Of a DNA stretch of 29,460 bases, positions 6,368-14,494 are shown piece by piece. The position numbers and the translations under genes were made by a program. The DNA lies in IMG/VR virus record IMGVR_UViG_3300017782_000131, positions 1-29,460 of that record. One strand, written 5' to 3'. The notes under the pieces are model-generated. The model was not told the origin of the DNA. It ran no database searches and worked only from the letters and a program-made list of their open reading frames with translations. This stretch comes from a virus. Every line of letters starts with the position of its first letter. The stretch's first letter is position 1.

Positions 6368-7108
6368 ATGAAAAAAAATTCAGCTCTTTTTAATCTTAAT
6401 AAAGGTTATAAAACTCCCTTAGAAGTTGACGGGTTAATTATAAAAGCTTTAAGAAGTATAGGTACTAAAGAAGTTGCAGATAAAGTGCAACAAAGAAGAA
6501 GAGCTTCTGGTAATCTTACTATGGCTGAATTAGCTGCTAAAAAAACGTCTACATCCAATAAAGCCAATTTAGGTCCTATTGGATCTGCAAAAAATGATTT
6601 TGGTCCTATGACTGAAAAACAAGCTAACTATGCGGCTAATCAATTAAAACCACCAACTCAAATAAAATCTATTGGAACAAGTGGTGTGCAAAATGATGGA
6701 TCCGGAAATGAAGGATTTGGTATAGGCTCTTCAGCTAAAACAAAGCCGGCGGTAAAAACAAAACCAAAAGTAAAAGCAAGAAAGAAAGTTAAAGCTGTAA
6801 AAACTACTAACACTTATGCACAAAAAATTAAAACTGATGGACCAAAAGTTAAATCTGCAGAAGCAAAAGCTGATTTAAAAATTATGCCTATTGTTAAAGA
6901 TGCAACAAATTCTAGAAAAAGTAGAAGATTAAAAAAGACTATTGCAAAAGCTAGTCAAGCAAGAGCTAAAGGTGAAAAAGCTATTAAAAATATTAAGTCT
7001 TCAAGTAGTACATCTGATATTGCTAAAAATCAATCAAAAGCACTTAAGCAAAGAAGAAAATATGATAGAATGGCTAAAAGAGCAGAACGTATTGGAAAAA
7101 GAATGTAA
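6368..7108 (+). CDS. Basic, motif-bearing protein, possible DNA-associated virion component
   Basis: I place the start at ATG 6368, one base after the previous stop. An in-frame upstream ATG at 6284 would overlap that gene and add residues without a pattern. The 246-residue product is strongly basic. It opens with SALFNLNKGY (residues 5-14), has DLKIMPI at 169-175, and ends in a Lys/Arg-rich helix-like tail (LKQRRKYDRMAKRAERIGKR). The middle is rich in Lys-Pro-Thr repeats (KTKPAVKTKPKVKARKKVKA). Histone-like or DNA-condensing roles fit the composition but are inferred. No enzymatic motif is present. Confidence 0.65.
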   Translation: MKKNSALFNLNKGYKTPLEVDGLIIKALRSIGTKEVADKVQQRRRASGNLTMAELAAKKTSTSNKANLGPIGSAKNDFGPMTEKQANYAANQLKPPTQIKSIGTSGVQNDGSGNEGFGIGSSAKTKPAVKTKPKVKARKKVKAVKTTNTYAQKIKTDGPKVKSAEAKADLKIMPIVKDATNSRKSRRLKKTIAKASQARAKGEKAIKNIKSSSSTSDIAKNQSKALKQRRKYDRMAKRAERIGKRM

Positions 7109-7121
7109 TAAAAATAATTAA

Positions 7122-7304
7122 ATGAAATCAAGAGGATTAGGTGATACAGTAGAAAAAATTACTACTGCTACAGGAATTAAAACAATTGTAGATAGAGTTT
7201 CGGAAGGATTAAACATCCCATGCGGATGTAGTCATCGTAAAGAAGCATTAAATAAAATGTTCCCATATAAACAGCAACAAAAAAGTGGCATTCAGTTTAA
7301 ATAA
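7122..7304 (+). CDS. 60-residue conserved protein with CGC motif
   Basis: ATG 7122 follows an A-rich leader. The pattern GLGDTVEKITTATGIKTIVDRVSE, then PCGCSHRKEALNKMFPY, is one I recognise in small proteins from many marine and gut phages. The two cysteines flank a glycine, and a basic RKEALN segment follows. The function is unknown; the cysteines could bind metal in a multimer. It overlaps the next frame by 20 bases if that gene starts at GTG 7285. Confidence 0.7.
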   Translation: MKSRGLGDTVEKITTATGIKTIVDRVSEGLNIPCGCSHRKEALNKMFPYKQQQKSGIQFK

Positions 7305-7599
7305 CCCACCATATACTATTGATAATACTCCTATCTATAATGTAAATTTAGGTGAGGGTGTTTTAGGTAAGGCTAATCGTAATGGTAGTATTTTAGTAAA
7401 TAAAGATATTACTAATAAAGAGCAGTTAAAAAATGTTATAAACCACGAGCAAGTTCATTTAGATCAAATGCGTCGTGGTGATTTAGATTATAACGACTCA
7501 GCGGTATTTTGGAAAGGTAAAAGATACCCACGTGCAACAATGAAAGAAGGTGCTTCAAATTTACCTTGGGAAAAAGAAGCATATAATAAAACAATTTAA
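7285..7599 (+). CDS. Small HExxH protein, putative metallopeptidase
   Basis: This 104-residue protein appears to start at GTG 7285, overlapping the upstream gene by 20 bases; no nearby in-frame ATG was found. NHEQVHLDQ places an HEQVH zinc-binding motif at residues 54-58, followed by GDLDYND, FWKGKRYPR and LPWEKEAYN. HExxH on a helix followed by a downstream acidic residue (E98 in WEKEAY) fits a very small zincin-like domain; E98 could be the third ligand. Similar short proteins with HExVHvxQ and LPWEKEAY occur in marine phages. It may process virion proteins, or be a non-catalytic virion part; its substrate is unknown. Confidence 0.68.
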   Translation: MAFSLNNPPYTIDNTPIYNVNLGEGVLGKANRNGSILVNKDITNKEQLKNVINHEQVHLDQMRRGDLDYNDSAVFWKGKRYPRATMKEGASNLPWEKEAYNKTI

Positions 7600-7609
7600 T
7601 ATAAAAAAA

Positions 7610-8110
7610 ATGAATAAAGATTTAAAATACATGCCTATTGATAATAGAGCTACCTCAGACGGAACTCCATTTAGAAATAACGCAATTAAAAAAATGGAGT
7701 CTAGCGCTTTGTTTAATCATGTAGATGGACATCCAAAACCAGTATCAAAAGAAAATCCGTTTGGACCAGCCCCTGAAGGTTTTGGTGATTCAAGAACTGG
7801 ATCTTTTAGAACAGAAGTTACGCCTACAAAAAGAAGTTTAAAATCTTTAGAAAATGAATTTGAAACAAAAATGTCACGTAGACAACAACAACCGTCTCAA
7901 CCTGGTCCTGATAGATTAACTCAATTTCAAGCTCAAAAAGATGCTGATGCATTTGGAAGATTAAGTAGAACAGATCCACAACAATTTAATAGAATTTCTA
8001 GTATAGCAAAAAATTATAATATGTCAGGCCCTGATATAAAAACAATGATAAAACTACAAGAAAGTAAAATAAAAAGATTGAATCGCGGTGGAGGCTCGGT
8101 TAAACAATAG
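7610..8110 (+). CDS. Motif-bearing hydrophilic protein, possible virion component
   Basis: I set the start at ATG 7610, 10 bases after the previous stop; an ATG at 7550 is in frame but lies inside that gene. The 166-residue product begins MNKDLKYMPIDNR (DLKxMPIDNR motif) and soon has SSALFN at 31-36, so it carries both motifs shared with the genes at 6097 and 6368. The rest is polar, Gln/Pro/Arg rich, and probably extended; the C-terminal part (MSGPDIKTMIKLQESKIKRLNRG) looks helical. Function is unknown; clustering and shared motifs suggest the three proteins share a partner. Confidence 0.65.
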   Translation: MNKDLKYMPIDNRATSDGTPFRNNAIKKMESSALFNHVDGHPKPVSKENPFGPAPEGFGDSRTGSFRTEVTPTKRSLKSLENEFETKMSRRQQQPSQPGPDRLTQFQAQKDADAFGRLSRTDPQQFNRISSIAKNYNMSGPDIKTMIKLQESKIKRLNRGGGSVKQ

Positions 8111-8113
8111 ATT

Positions 8114-8494
8114 ATGTGGCAAGTATTGCTTGGATTATTAAAAGGTGGACGCGGGGGTAAAACTCCAATAGGTAATTTAGCTTGGGATATACGAGAAGCA
8201 ATAAAAGGTAAGGAGTTAGATCCTAATGAATTAATATCTTTACAAACTAAAATAAATGAAATTGAAGCAGGCCATCGTAGTATATTTGTTGCTGGTTGGC
8301 GACCATTTATTGGATGGATTTGCGGAATTGCTTTAGCCTATAATTTTATTGTTCGTGATTTGTTTATATGGATATTAAAGCCTATTGATATTCCACCTGC
8401 TTTACAAATGGAACATTTAATGACAGTTTTATTAGGCATGCTTGGTCTTGGCGGCCTACGAACTTTTGAAAAAATAAAAGACAAAACAAAATAA
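8114..8494 (+). CDS. Holin-like membrane protein of the GTA 3TM type
   Basis: This 126-residue protein has a soluble N-terminal half and two to three membrane segments: residues about 57-75 (RSIFVAGWRPFIGWICGIA), 76-90 (LAYNFIVRDLFIWIL), and 101-113 (LMTVLLGMLGLGG). It ends LRTFEKIKDK. The pattern RPFIGW...AYNF...LLGMLGLGGLRTFEK matches my memory of the Holin_3TMs family, named for gene-transfer-agent release. Such proteins form inner-membrane holes that release the endolysin. It lies 2.8 kb from the M15 gene, and the 50-residue protein at 4720 is a second holin candidate. Confidence 0.85.
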   Translation: MWQVLLGLLKGGRGGKTPIGNLAWDIREAIKGKELDPNELISLQTKINEIEAGHRSIFVAGWRPFIGWICGIALAYNFIVRDLFIWILKPIDIPPALQMEHLMTVLLGMLGLGGLRTFEKIKDKTK

Positions 8495-8532
8495 AATAAT
8501 TATATTTACAAATAACAATTAAATTTAATAAA

Positions 8533-8790
8533 ATGAAAAAAGTAGAAACAACATCTATATCTACAGAAGAATTAGAAAAAATTCAAAAACAACAAGAAAC
8601 CTTAAGCGACACTATAAAAGCTATAGGGCAGTTAGAATCTCAAAAGCATGCATTACTGCATCAGCAAGCGGGGCTTAGTCAAGAAATTGAGGAATTTAAA
8701 CAAGAGCTTGAAACTAAATACGGTAGAATAAGAATTAATATCGAAGATGGTTCTTATACTGAAATACCTGAAGAAGAAAACAAAGAATAA
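8533..8790 (+). CDS. Coiled-coil small protein, unknown
   Basis: This 85-residue acidic protein is predicted coiled coil over roughly residues 12-65, with heptad-like Leu/Ile spacing and a QLESQKHALLHQQAGL stretch. The C-terminal part (YGRIRINIEDGSYTEI) looks like a short beta hairpin. Small proteins with the same order are common in marine phages next to head genes. No membrane segment, so a spanin is unlikely. An oligomerising accessory protein is likely; its role is unknown. Confidence 0.7.
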   Translation: MKKVETTSISTEELEKIQKQQETLSDTIKAIGQLESQKHALLHQQAGLSQEIEEFKQELETKYGRIRINIEDGSYTEIPEEENKE

Positions 8791-8792
8791 TA

Positions 8793-9020
8793 ATGTCTTC
8801 TATTATTAGAAAAATAAGTATTGGAGCTGATTATAAAAATGAAGCTATGCATTATGCTATAGGGCAGCAAGTTTATGGAGGCCATGAAATAGCTTACATT
8901 TTATTTGAAGATCAAGATAGTTCATATAATATTCATATTAAAAAAAATAATGAAATTATGCCTTGGAAAAAGTTTAATTCTAACATGGCTATTTCTGTAG
9001 AATATGATCTACAATATTAA
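8793..9020 (+). CDS. 75-residue conserved protein, unknown
   Basis: ATG 8793 follows the previous stop by two bases, and its own stop abuts the next ATG. The sequence (RKISIGADYKNEAMHYAIGQ, then PWKKFNSNMAISVEYDL) appears to be a small beta-rich domain. I recall look-alikes in uncultured marine phages with no function. The back-to-back spacing with its neighbours indicates a shared transcript. Confidence 0.68.
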   Translation: MSSIIRKISIGADYKNEAMHYAIGQQVYGGHEIAYILFEDQDSSYNIHIKKNNEIMPWKKFNSNMAISVEYDLQY

Positions 9021-9626
9021 ATGAAAAGCATATACGATTTTATAATAAAACCCGCAGGCGAAAGATATAATAATGAAATTAAAATTAACAATAAAAAATT
9101 AATTTTAAATACATCTATTGAAAATTGGAAAGCAATAAATAGAATTGCTTTAGTAATTGAAACGCCTATAGCATATTCAACTAAAATAAAAAAAGGTGAT
9201 TTAGTTGTTGTTCATCAAAATGTTTTTAGGAAGTTTTATAACATGAAAGGCAAGCAACAAAACAGCCGGTCATGGTTTAAAGAAAATCAATATTTTTGTG
9301 ATATAACACAAATGTATTTATATAAACAAAATAACAAATGGAATACAATATCTGAACGTTGTTTTGTTAAACCAATAGTTGATACGGACGTTTTAACGCT
9401 TGATAAAGAAAAAAAGCTTGTTGGTATATTAAAATATGGTAATAGCTCCTTAAAAGTTGCTGGAATCAATCCAGGAGACTTAATTGGGTTTACACCAAAC
9501 AGTGAATGGGATTTTATTATTGATAATGAAAGACTTTATTGTATGCAATCTAATGATATAGTAATTAAATATGAATACGAAGGAAACGAAGTTGAATATA
9601 ATCCAAGCTGGGCAAAAAGCAGTTAA
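9021..9626 (+). CDS. Beta-rich protein, possible tandem GroES-like barrels
   Basis: This 201-residue protein starts directly after the previous stop. Two segments share a layout like the GroES barrel. The first is ALVIETPIAYSTKIKKGDLVVVH with G59-D60, then HQNVFRKFY. The second is KLVGILKYGN...VAGINPGDLIGF with G152-D153. In each, a strand, a turn with KxGD or PGD, and a hydrophobic strand follow one another, as in GroES (VGD...KDKIYF). The last part (NDIVIKYEYEGNEVEYNPSW) resembles a closing strand like GroES DIV. No mobile-loop GGIVL-like motif is clear. I infer a double-barrel protein; homology to co-chaperonin is only a hypothesis, and it may be a structural protein. Confidence 0.6.
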   Translation: MKSIYDFIIKPAGERYNNEIKINNKKLILNTSIENWKAINRIALVIETPIAYSTKIKKGDLVVVHQNVFRKFYNMKGKQQNSRSWFKENQYFCDITQMYLYKQNNKWNTISERCFVKPIVDTDVLTLDKEKKLVGILKYGNSSLKVAGINPGDLIGFTPNSEWDFIIDNERLYCMQSNDIVIKYEYEGNEVEYNPSWAKSS

Positions 9627-9843
9627 AGAATTAATTAAAGTAGCTGAAGAAAAAATTGTTACAGGAGGAGATGATGATATATCTGCAGATAGATTAAAAA
9701 ATGCAGCAGCAACAAAAAAATTAGCAATATTTGATGCGTTTGAAATACTTACACGTATTGAAGCTGAAAAAAGTTTATTAGAAAATAAGCCACTAGAAAA
9801 AAAAGAATCATTCAGCGGATTTGCTGAGAGAAGATCAAAATAA
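9571..9843 (+). CDS. Small protein at the terminase small-subunit position
   Basis: This 90-residue protein starts at ATG 9571, inside the end of the previous gene (overlap 56 bases), and its stop overlaps the terminase start by one base (TAATG). It is mostly helical: AGQKAVKELIKVAEEKI, then ISADRLKNAAATKKLAIFDAFEILTRIEAEKSLL, then FAERRSK. The helical, charged character and position immediately before the large terminase fit a small terminase or packaging accessory. I know similar proteins before the large terminase in marine phages without assigned function. A helix-turn-helix is not clear, so TerS is a hypothesis. Confidence 0.65.
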   Translation: MNTKETKLNIIQAGQKAVKELIKVAEEKIVTGGDDDISADRLKNAAATKKLAIFDAFEILTRIEAEKSLLENKPLEKKESFSGFAERRSK

Positions 9844-12050
9844 TGTACGCGCAAACATTGGTTCAAAATGTTTCCCCAATAAAACCTAATATAATAAAAA
9901 AAAATAATAGGTATAAAAAATGGGAGTATGGTTATAATAAAGAGCATGATGTAATTATTATAAGCAAAGATGGTACCATTGGTGATATTATTCAAATACA
10001 AAATTTAGTAATAGCCTTACCTAAAGCACCTAAAGTTGTTGAAAATAATAATAATATTTGGCAACCTCACGTTTTTCCAAAAGAATTAAATCAAATTAAA
10101 AGTATATTTGAATGGGAAACTTATCCTAGTAATTTTAAAGATAAATGGTATGATTATATCAATAGAGAATTTACAAGGCGTGAAGAAGGTTATTGGTTTA
10201 TTAATAATAAAATTCCTACTTATATTACTGGCTCTCATTATATGTACCTGCAGCACACCAAAATTGATGTTGGGAAGCCAGACTTCAGAGAGGCTAATAG
10301 ATTCTTCTTCATTTTTTGGGAAGCCTGCAAAGCCGATAAACGATGTTATGGAATGTGCTATCTTAAAAACCGTAGATCCGGTTTTAGCTTTATGTCTTCA
10401 GCAGAAACCGTCCATCAAGCTACAATTACTTCAGACGCACGGTTTGGGATATTGTCCAAATCAGGCTCTGATGCTAAGAAAATGTTCACAGATAAAGTTG
10501 TACCCATATCAGTTAACTACCCGTTTTTTTTCAAACCAATACAAGACGGAATGGATCGACCCAAGTCAGAGCTTGCATACAGGGTTCCAGCATCAAAGTT
10601 TACTAAAAAGAGTATTACTGAAACCAGTGAAAAACAAATATTAGAAGGATTAGATACAACTATTGATTGGAAAAACACTGGAGACAATAGTTATGATGGT
10701 GAAAAATTAAAATTATTAGTACACGATGAATCAGGCAAATGGGAAAGACCTGACAATATTCTTAATAATTGGCGAGTAACAAAAACTACATTAAGATTAG
10801 GTAGTAAAATTATAGGTAAGTGTATGATGGGATCAACATCTAATTCACTTGATAAAGGCGGAAAAAATTTTAAAAAATTATATTACGAATCTGATGTTAC
10901 AAAAAGAAACCGCAATGGACAGACTAGCTCAGGATTATATAGTTTGTTCATACCTATGGAATGGAACTACGAAGGATTCATTAATACTTATGGATTTCCT
11001 GTATTCGAAACACCCGAACAAATTGTTCAAGGTATCGACAACGAAGAAATTGATATAGGAGTAATACAACATTGGGAAAACGAAGTTGATGGTTTAAAAG
11101 ATGATCAAGATAGTTTAAATGAATTATATCGGCAATTTCCAAGAACAGAAGATCATGCTTTTAGAGATGAAGCTAAACAAGCTTTATTTAATTTAAGTAA
11201 AATTTACGAGCAAATAGATTATAACAATGATTTGCGTAATACAAATGTAATAAGTCAAGGTAATTTTCAATGGTATAATGGAATTGTAGATACAAGAGTT
11301 ATCTTTACTCCAAATAAACAAGGAAGATTTAAAATAAGTTGGATACCACCATATAATCTTCAAAATAGAACAATAGAAAAAAATGGAATTAAATACCCCG
11401 GAAACGAGCACCTGGGTGCTTTTGGTTGTGATAGTTATGATATTTCTGGTACGGTTGATAGGAGGGGTTCGAATGGATCACTTCATGGGCTAACAAAGTT
11501 TTCAATGGAAGAAGCTCCATTAGATCAATTTTTTTTAGAATATATAGCCAGACCACAAACAGCAGAAATATTTTTTGAAGATGTATTAATGGCATGTGTT
11601 TTTTATGGAATGCCAATACTTGCAGAAAATAATAAACCAAGATTATTATATCATTTTAAAAGAAGGGGTTACAGAGGGTTTTCAATGAATAGACCTGATA
11701 AAAAATTTAGTAAATTATCTGTAACAGAAAAAGAAATTGGTGGAATACCTAATTCAAGTGAAGATATAAAGCAGGCTCATGCAGCTGCTATAGAATCTTA
11801 TATAGAAACTAAAGTGGGTTTTTTAGGAGAAGGATATGGCGATATGTATTTTCAAAGAACGTTAGAAGATTGGGCAAAGTTTAATATTAACAATAGAACT
11901 GCTCATGATGCATCAATTAGTTCAGGACTTGCAATAATGGCTTGTAATAAAAATAGATATGCACCTGTAAGTAAAAGAATTAAAACTACAATAAATTTAG
12001 GTATAAAAAAGTACAATAATGATGGTAGTACCTCAAAAATTATAAAATAA
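9843..12050 (+). CDS. terL: Terminase large subunit (packaging ATPase-nuclease)
   Basis: This 735-residue protein is the motor that cuts and pumps phage DNA into the prohead at the portal. A deviant Walker A lies around residues 174-182 (LKNRRSGFS), Walker B LKLLVHDES has D295-E296, and a motif III-like segment CMMGSTSN follows. The C-terminal nuclease half shows FGCDSYD (D530, D533) and AHDAS (D689), the acidic residues expected of an RNase H-like fold. Its stop abuts the portal ATG. Bases ~10240-10620, across the Walker A region, are about 40% GC against 28% either side. The N-terminal ~100 residues are additional to the core. Confidence 0.93.
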   Translation: MYAQTLVQNVSPIKPNIIKKNNRYKKWEYGYNKEHDVIIISKDGTIGDIIQIQNLVIALPKAPKVVENNNNIWQPHVFPKELNQIKSIFEWETYPSNFKDKWYDYINREFTRREEGYWFINNKIPTYITGSHYMYLQHTKIDVGKPDFREANRFFFIFWEACKADKRCYGMCYLKNRRSGFSFMSSAETVHQATITSDARFGILSKSGSDAKKMFTDKVVPISVNYPFFFKPIQDGMDRPKSELAYRVPASKFTKKSITETSEKQILEGLDTTIDWKNTGDNSYDGEKLKLLVHDESGKWERPDNILNNWRVTKTTLRLGSKIIGKCMMGSTSNSLDKGGKNFKKLYYESDVTKRNRNGQTSSGLYSLFIPMEWNYEGFINTYGFPVFETPEQIVQGIDNEEIDIGVIQHWENEVDGLKDDQDSLNELYRQFPRTEDHAFRDEAKQALFNLSKIYEQIDYNNDLRNTNVISQGNFQWYNGIVDTRVIFTPNKQGRFKISWIPPYNLQNRTIEKNGIKYPGNEHLGAFGCDSYDISGTVDRRGSNGSLHGLTKFSMEEAPLDQFFLEYIARPQTAEIFFEDVLMACVFYGMPILAENNKPRLLYHFKRRGYRGFSMNRPDKKFSKLSVTEKEIGGIPNSSEDIKQAHAAAIESYIETKVGFLGEGYGDMYFQRTLEDWAKFNINNRTAHDASISSGLAIMACNKNRYAPVSKRIKTTINLGIKKYNNDGSTSKIIK

Positions 12051-14462
12051 ATGAATGTATATACAAACCCTAATAGCTCATTTCCAAGTCAAGTAGTAAG
12101 CAATGAAGAAAAAGCCAGTATAGATTATGGTAGACAAGTTGCTCATGCTATAGAAAGAGAGTGGTTTAATCAAGGTAGAAGTAATTGGAATAGATACCAA
12201 ACTTCTTGGAACAATTACCACCAGTTAAGATTGTATGCCAGAGGTGAACAATCAATTCAAAAATATAAAGATGAATTATCTATTAATGGTGATTTGTCTT
12301 ATTTAAATTTAGATTGGAAACCCGTGCCGGTTATACCAAAGTTTATAGACATTGTAGTAAATGGTATCTCAGATAAAGATTTTGAAATAAAAGCTTTTGC
12401 TCAAGACCCTGCATCATTACAAGAAAAAACAGAATATGCAAGAAGTGTATTAAGAGATATGTATACACAAGAATTACAAGGAATGGCTAATAAATTATTA
12501 GGTGAGGATTTTTCTAATTCACCTATAGCTGCAGAACAATTGCCAGAAACTCCAGAGGAGTTAGAAGTTATGATGCAAACTAGCTATAAACAATCTGTAG
12601 AAATAGCTGAAGAAGAAGCTATAAATAATGTACTTGCTAATAATAAATATGATAACATTAAAAAAAGATGTGTATATGATTTAGCTGTATTAGGCATTGG
12701 TGCTTCAAAAACATCATTTAATGTAACAAATGGAATTGTTGTTGATTATGTTGATCCAGCTTATTTAGTTTATTCATATACCGAAGATCCTGATTTTGAA
12801 GATATATATTATGCTGGTGAAGTAAAATCAATAACAATACCAGAATTAAAAAAGCAATTTCCGTATATTTCTGAAGAAGAATTAAAAGATATACAAAATA
12901 TGCCAGGTAATAAGCAATACGTTTCAGGCTGGGGTAATTATGATGAAAATACAGTTCAAGTATTATACTTCGAGTATAAAACTTACATGAATCAAGTGTT
13001 TAAAATAAAGCAGACAGAAAGTGGATTAGAAAAAGTAATTGAAAAACCAGACACTTTTAATCCTCCTCCAAATGATAATTTTGAAAGAGTTTCAAGAACA
13101 ATTGAAGTATTATATGATGGAGTTAAAGTATTAGGTAATAATACAATGTTAAGGTGGGAGTTATGTGAAAACATGACTAGGCCTTACGCAGATACTACTA
13201 AAGTTAAAATGAATTATGCTGTTACGGCACCTAGAATGTATAAAGGTCGTATAGAATCGCTAGTAAGTAGAATTACGGGATTTGCTGATATGATTCAATT
13301 AACTCATTTAAAATTACAACAAGTAATGTCTAGAATAGTTCCTGATGGAGTATTTTTAGATATGGATGGATTAGCAGAAGTGGATTTAGGTAATGGTACA
13401 AATTATAATCCAGCCGAAGCTTTGAACATGTATTTTCAAACAGGTAGTATTGTAGGAAGATCTTTAACACAAGATGGCGAATTAAATAGAGGTAAAGTTC
13501 CTGTACAAGAACTAACTTCCTCTGCGGGCCAAGCAAAAATAAATTCATTAATTGGTACATATCAATATTATTTGCAAATGATAAGAGATGTTACCGGATT
13601 AAATGAAGCAAGAGACGCAAGCACCCCTGATAAAAATGCATTAGTTGGATTACAAAAGATAGCAGCAAATCAATCTAATATTGCAACTAAACATATTTTA
13701 AAATCTAGTTTATTTTTAACATTAAGAATATGTGAAAATATATCATTAAGAATTGCTGATTGTTTAGAAAATCCATTAACTAATGAATCATTAAAACAAA
13801 GTATTTCAAAATTTAATGTTAAAACATTAAATGAAATAAAAGATTTAAATTTATATGATTTTGGTATATATTTAGAATTAGAACCAGAAGCAGAAGAACA
13901 AGCTCAATTAGAACAAAATATTCAAGTTGCATTACAATCAGGTGGAATTGATTTAGAAGATGCAATTGATATAAGACAAATTAAAAATTTAAAGCTTGCT
14001 AATCAAACTCTTAAATTTAAACGTAAGAAAAAACAAGAAGCAGTTGAAGCACAGCAATTAGCTAATATAAATGCTCAAGCAGAAGCAAATGCAAAAGCTT
14101 CTGAAGCAGCTGCATTAGCAGAGGTACAAAAGCAGCAGGCTATTACAGCTGAGAAAGTTAGTATTGAACAAGCTAAGTCACAATTTGAAATTGAAAGAAT
14201 GCGTACTGAATCTCAAATTAAAAGAGAACTTATGGCAGAGGAATTTAATTATCAAGTTCAATTAGCTCAAGCTAAAGGTAAAGCTGAAACAAATAAAGAA
14301 AAAGAAATTGAAGATCGTAAAGATCAACGTGTTCGAATACAAGGAACACAACAATCTGAGTTAATAAATCAAAGACAAAATGATTTATTACCTAAGAATT
14401 TTGAATCCGCTGGAAATGACAACTTAGACGGATTTGGATTAGAACAATTTAATCCTAGATAA
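12051..14462 (+). CDS. Portal protein
   Basis: This 803-residue protein would form the dodecameric ring at one head vertex through which DNA enters and leaves. It follows the terminase stop with no gap, the standard order. The body has the portal pattern of a mixed N-terminal region, an acidic helical insertion (residues ~145-200), a central core, and a long amphipathic Gln/Ala/Glu coiled coil (residues ~660-770) extending into the head. The tail is polar and ends FGLEQFNPR. The length is large and resembles portals of crAss-like and marine podophages. Identification is by order, length and layout, as no single motif is diagnostic. Confidence 0.85.
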   Translation: MNVYTNPNSSFPSQVVSNEEKASIDYGRQVAHAIEREWFNQGRSNWNRYQTSWNNYHQLRLYARGEQSIQKYKDELSINGDLSYLNLDWKPVPVIPKFIDIVVNGISDKDFEIKAFAQDPASLQEKTEYARSVLRDMYTQELQGMANKLLGEDFSNSPIAAEQLPETPEELEVMMQTSYKQSVEIAEEEAINNVLANNKYDNIKKRCVYDLAVLGIGASKTSFNVTNGIVVDYVDPAYLVYSYTEDPDFEDIYYAGEVKSITIPELKKQFPYISEEELKDIQNMPGNKQYVSGWGNYDENTVQVLYFEYKTYMNQVFKIKQTESGLEKVIEKPDTFNPPPNDNFERVSRTIEVLYDGVKVLGNNTMLRWELCENMTRPYADTTKVKMNYAVTAPRMYKGRIESLVSRITGFADMIQLTHLKLQQVMSRIVPDGVFLDMDGLAEVDLGNGTNYNPAEALNMYFQTGSIVGRSLTQDGELNRGKVPVQELTSSAGQAKINSLIGTYQYYLQMIRDVTGLNEARDASTPDKNALVGLQKIAANQSNIATKHILKSSLFLTLRICENISLRIADCLENPLTNESLKQSISKFNVKTLNEIKDLNLYDFGIYLELEPEAEEQAQLEQNIQVALQSGGIDLEDAIDIRQIKNLKLANQTLKFKRKKKQEAVEAQQLANINAQAEANAKASEAAALAEVQKQQAITAEKVSIEQAKSQFEIERMRTESQIKRELMAEEFNYQVQLAQAKGKAETNKEKEIEDRKDQRVRIQGTQQSELINQRQNDLLPKNFESAGNDNLDGFGLEQFNPR

Positions 14463-14494
14463 TTTTTTATTAATCAATTTTATACTATTATATT

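Noticed and set aside
7550-7609. Upstream start for the gene at 7610
   Set aside because: The extension overlaps the HExxH gene, and ATG 7610 immediately begins the shared DLKxMPIDNR motif.
9480-10001. A 173-codon reverse-strand frame
   Set aside because: It is antisense to three well-supported + strand genes (9021, 9571 and 9843), and its Phe/Ile/Asn-rich sequence is what antisense of AT-rich coding DNA gives.
10108-10644. A 178-codon + strand frame inside the terminase gene
   Set aside because: It lies wholly within terL in another frame, and its product lacks a coherent pattern. The overlapping terL frame has all expected motifs. The local GC rise reduces chance stops and explains the length.
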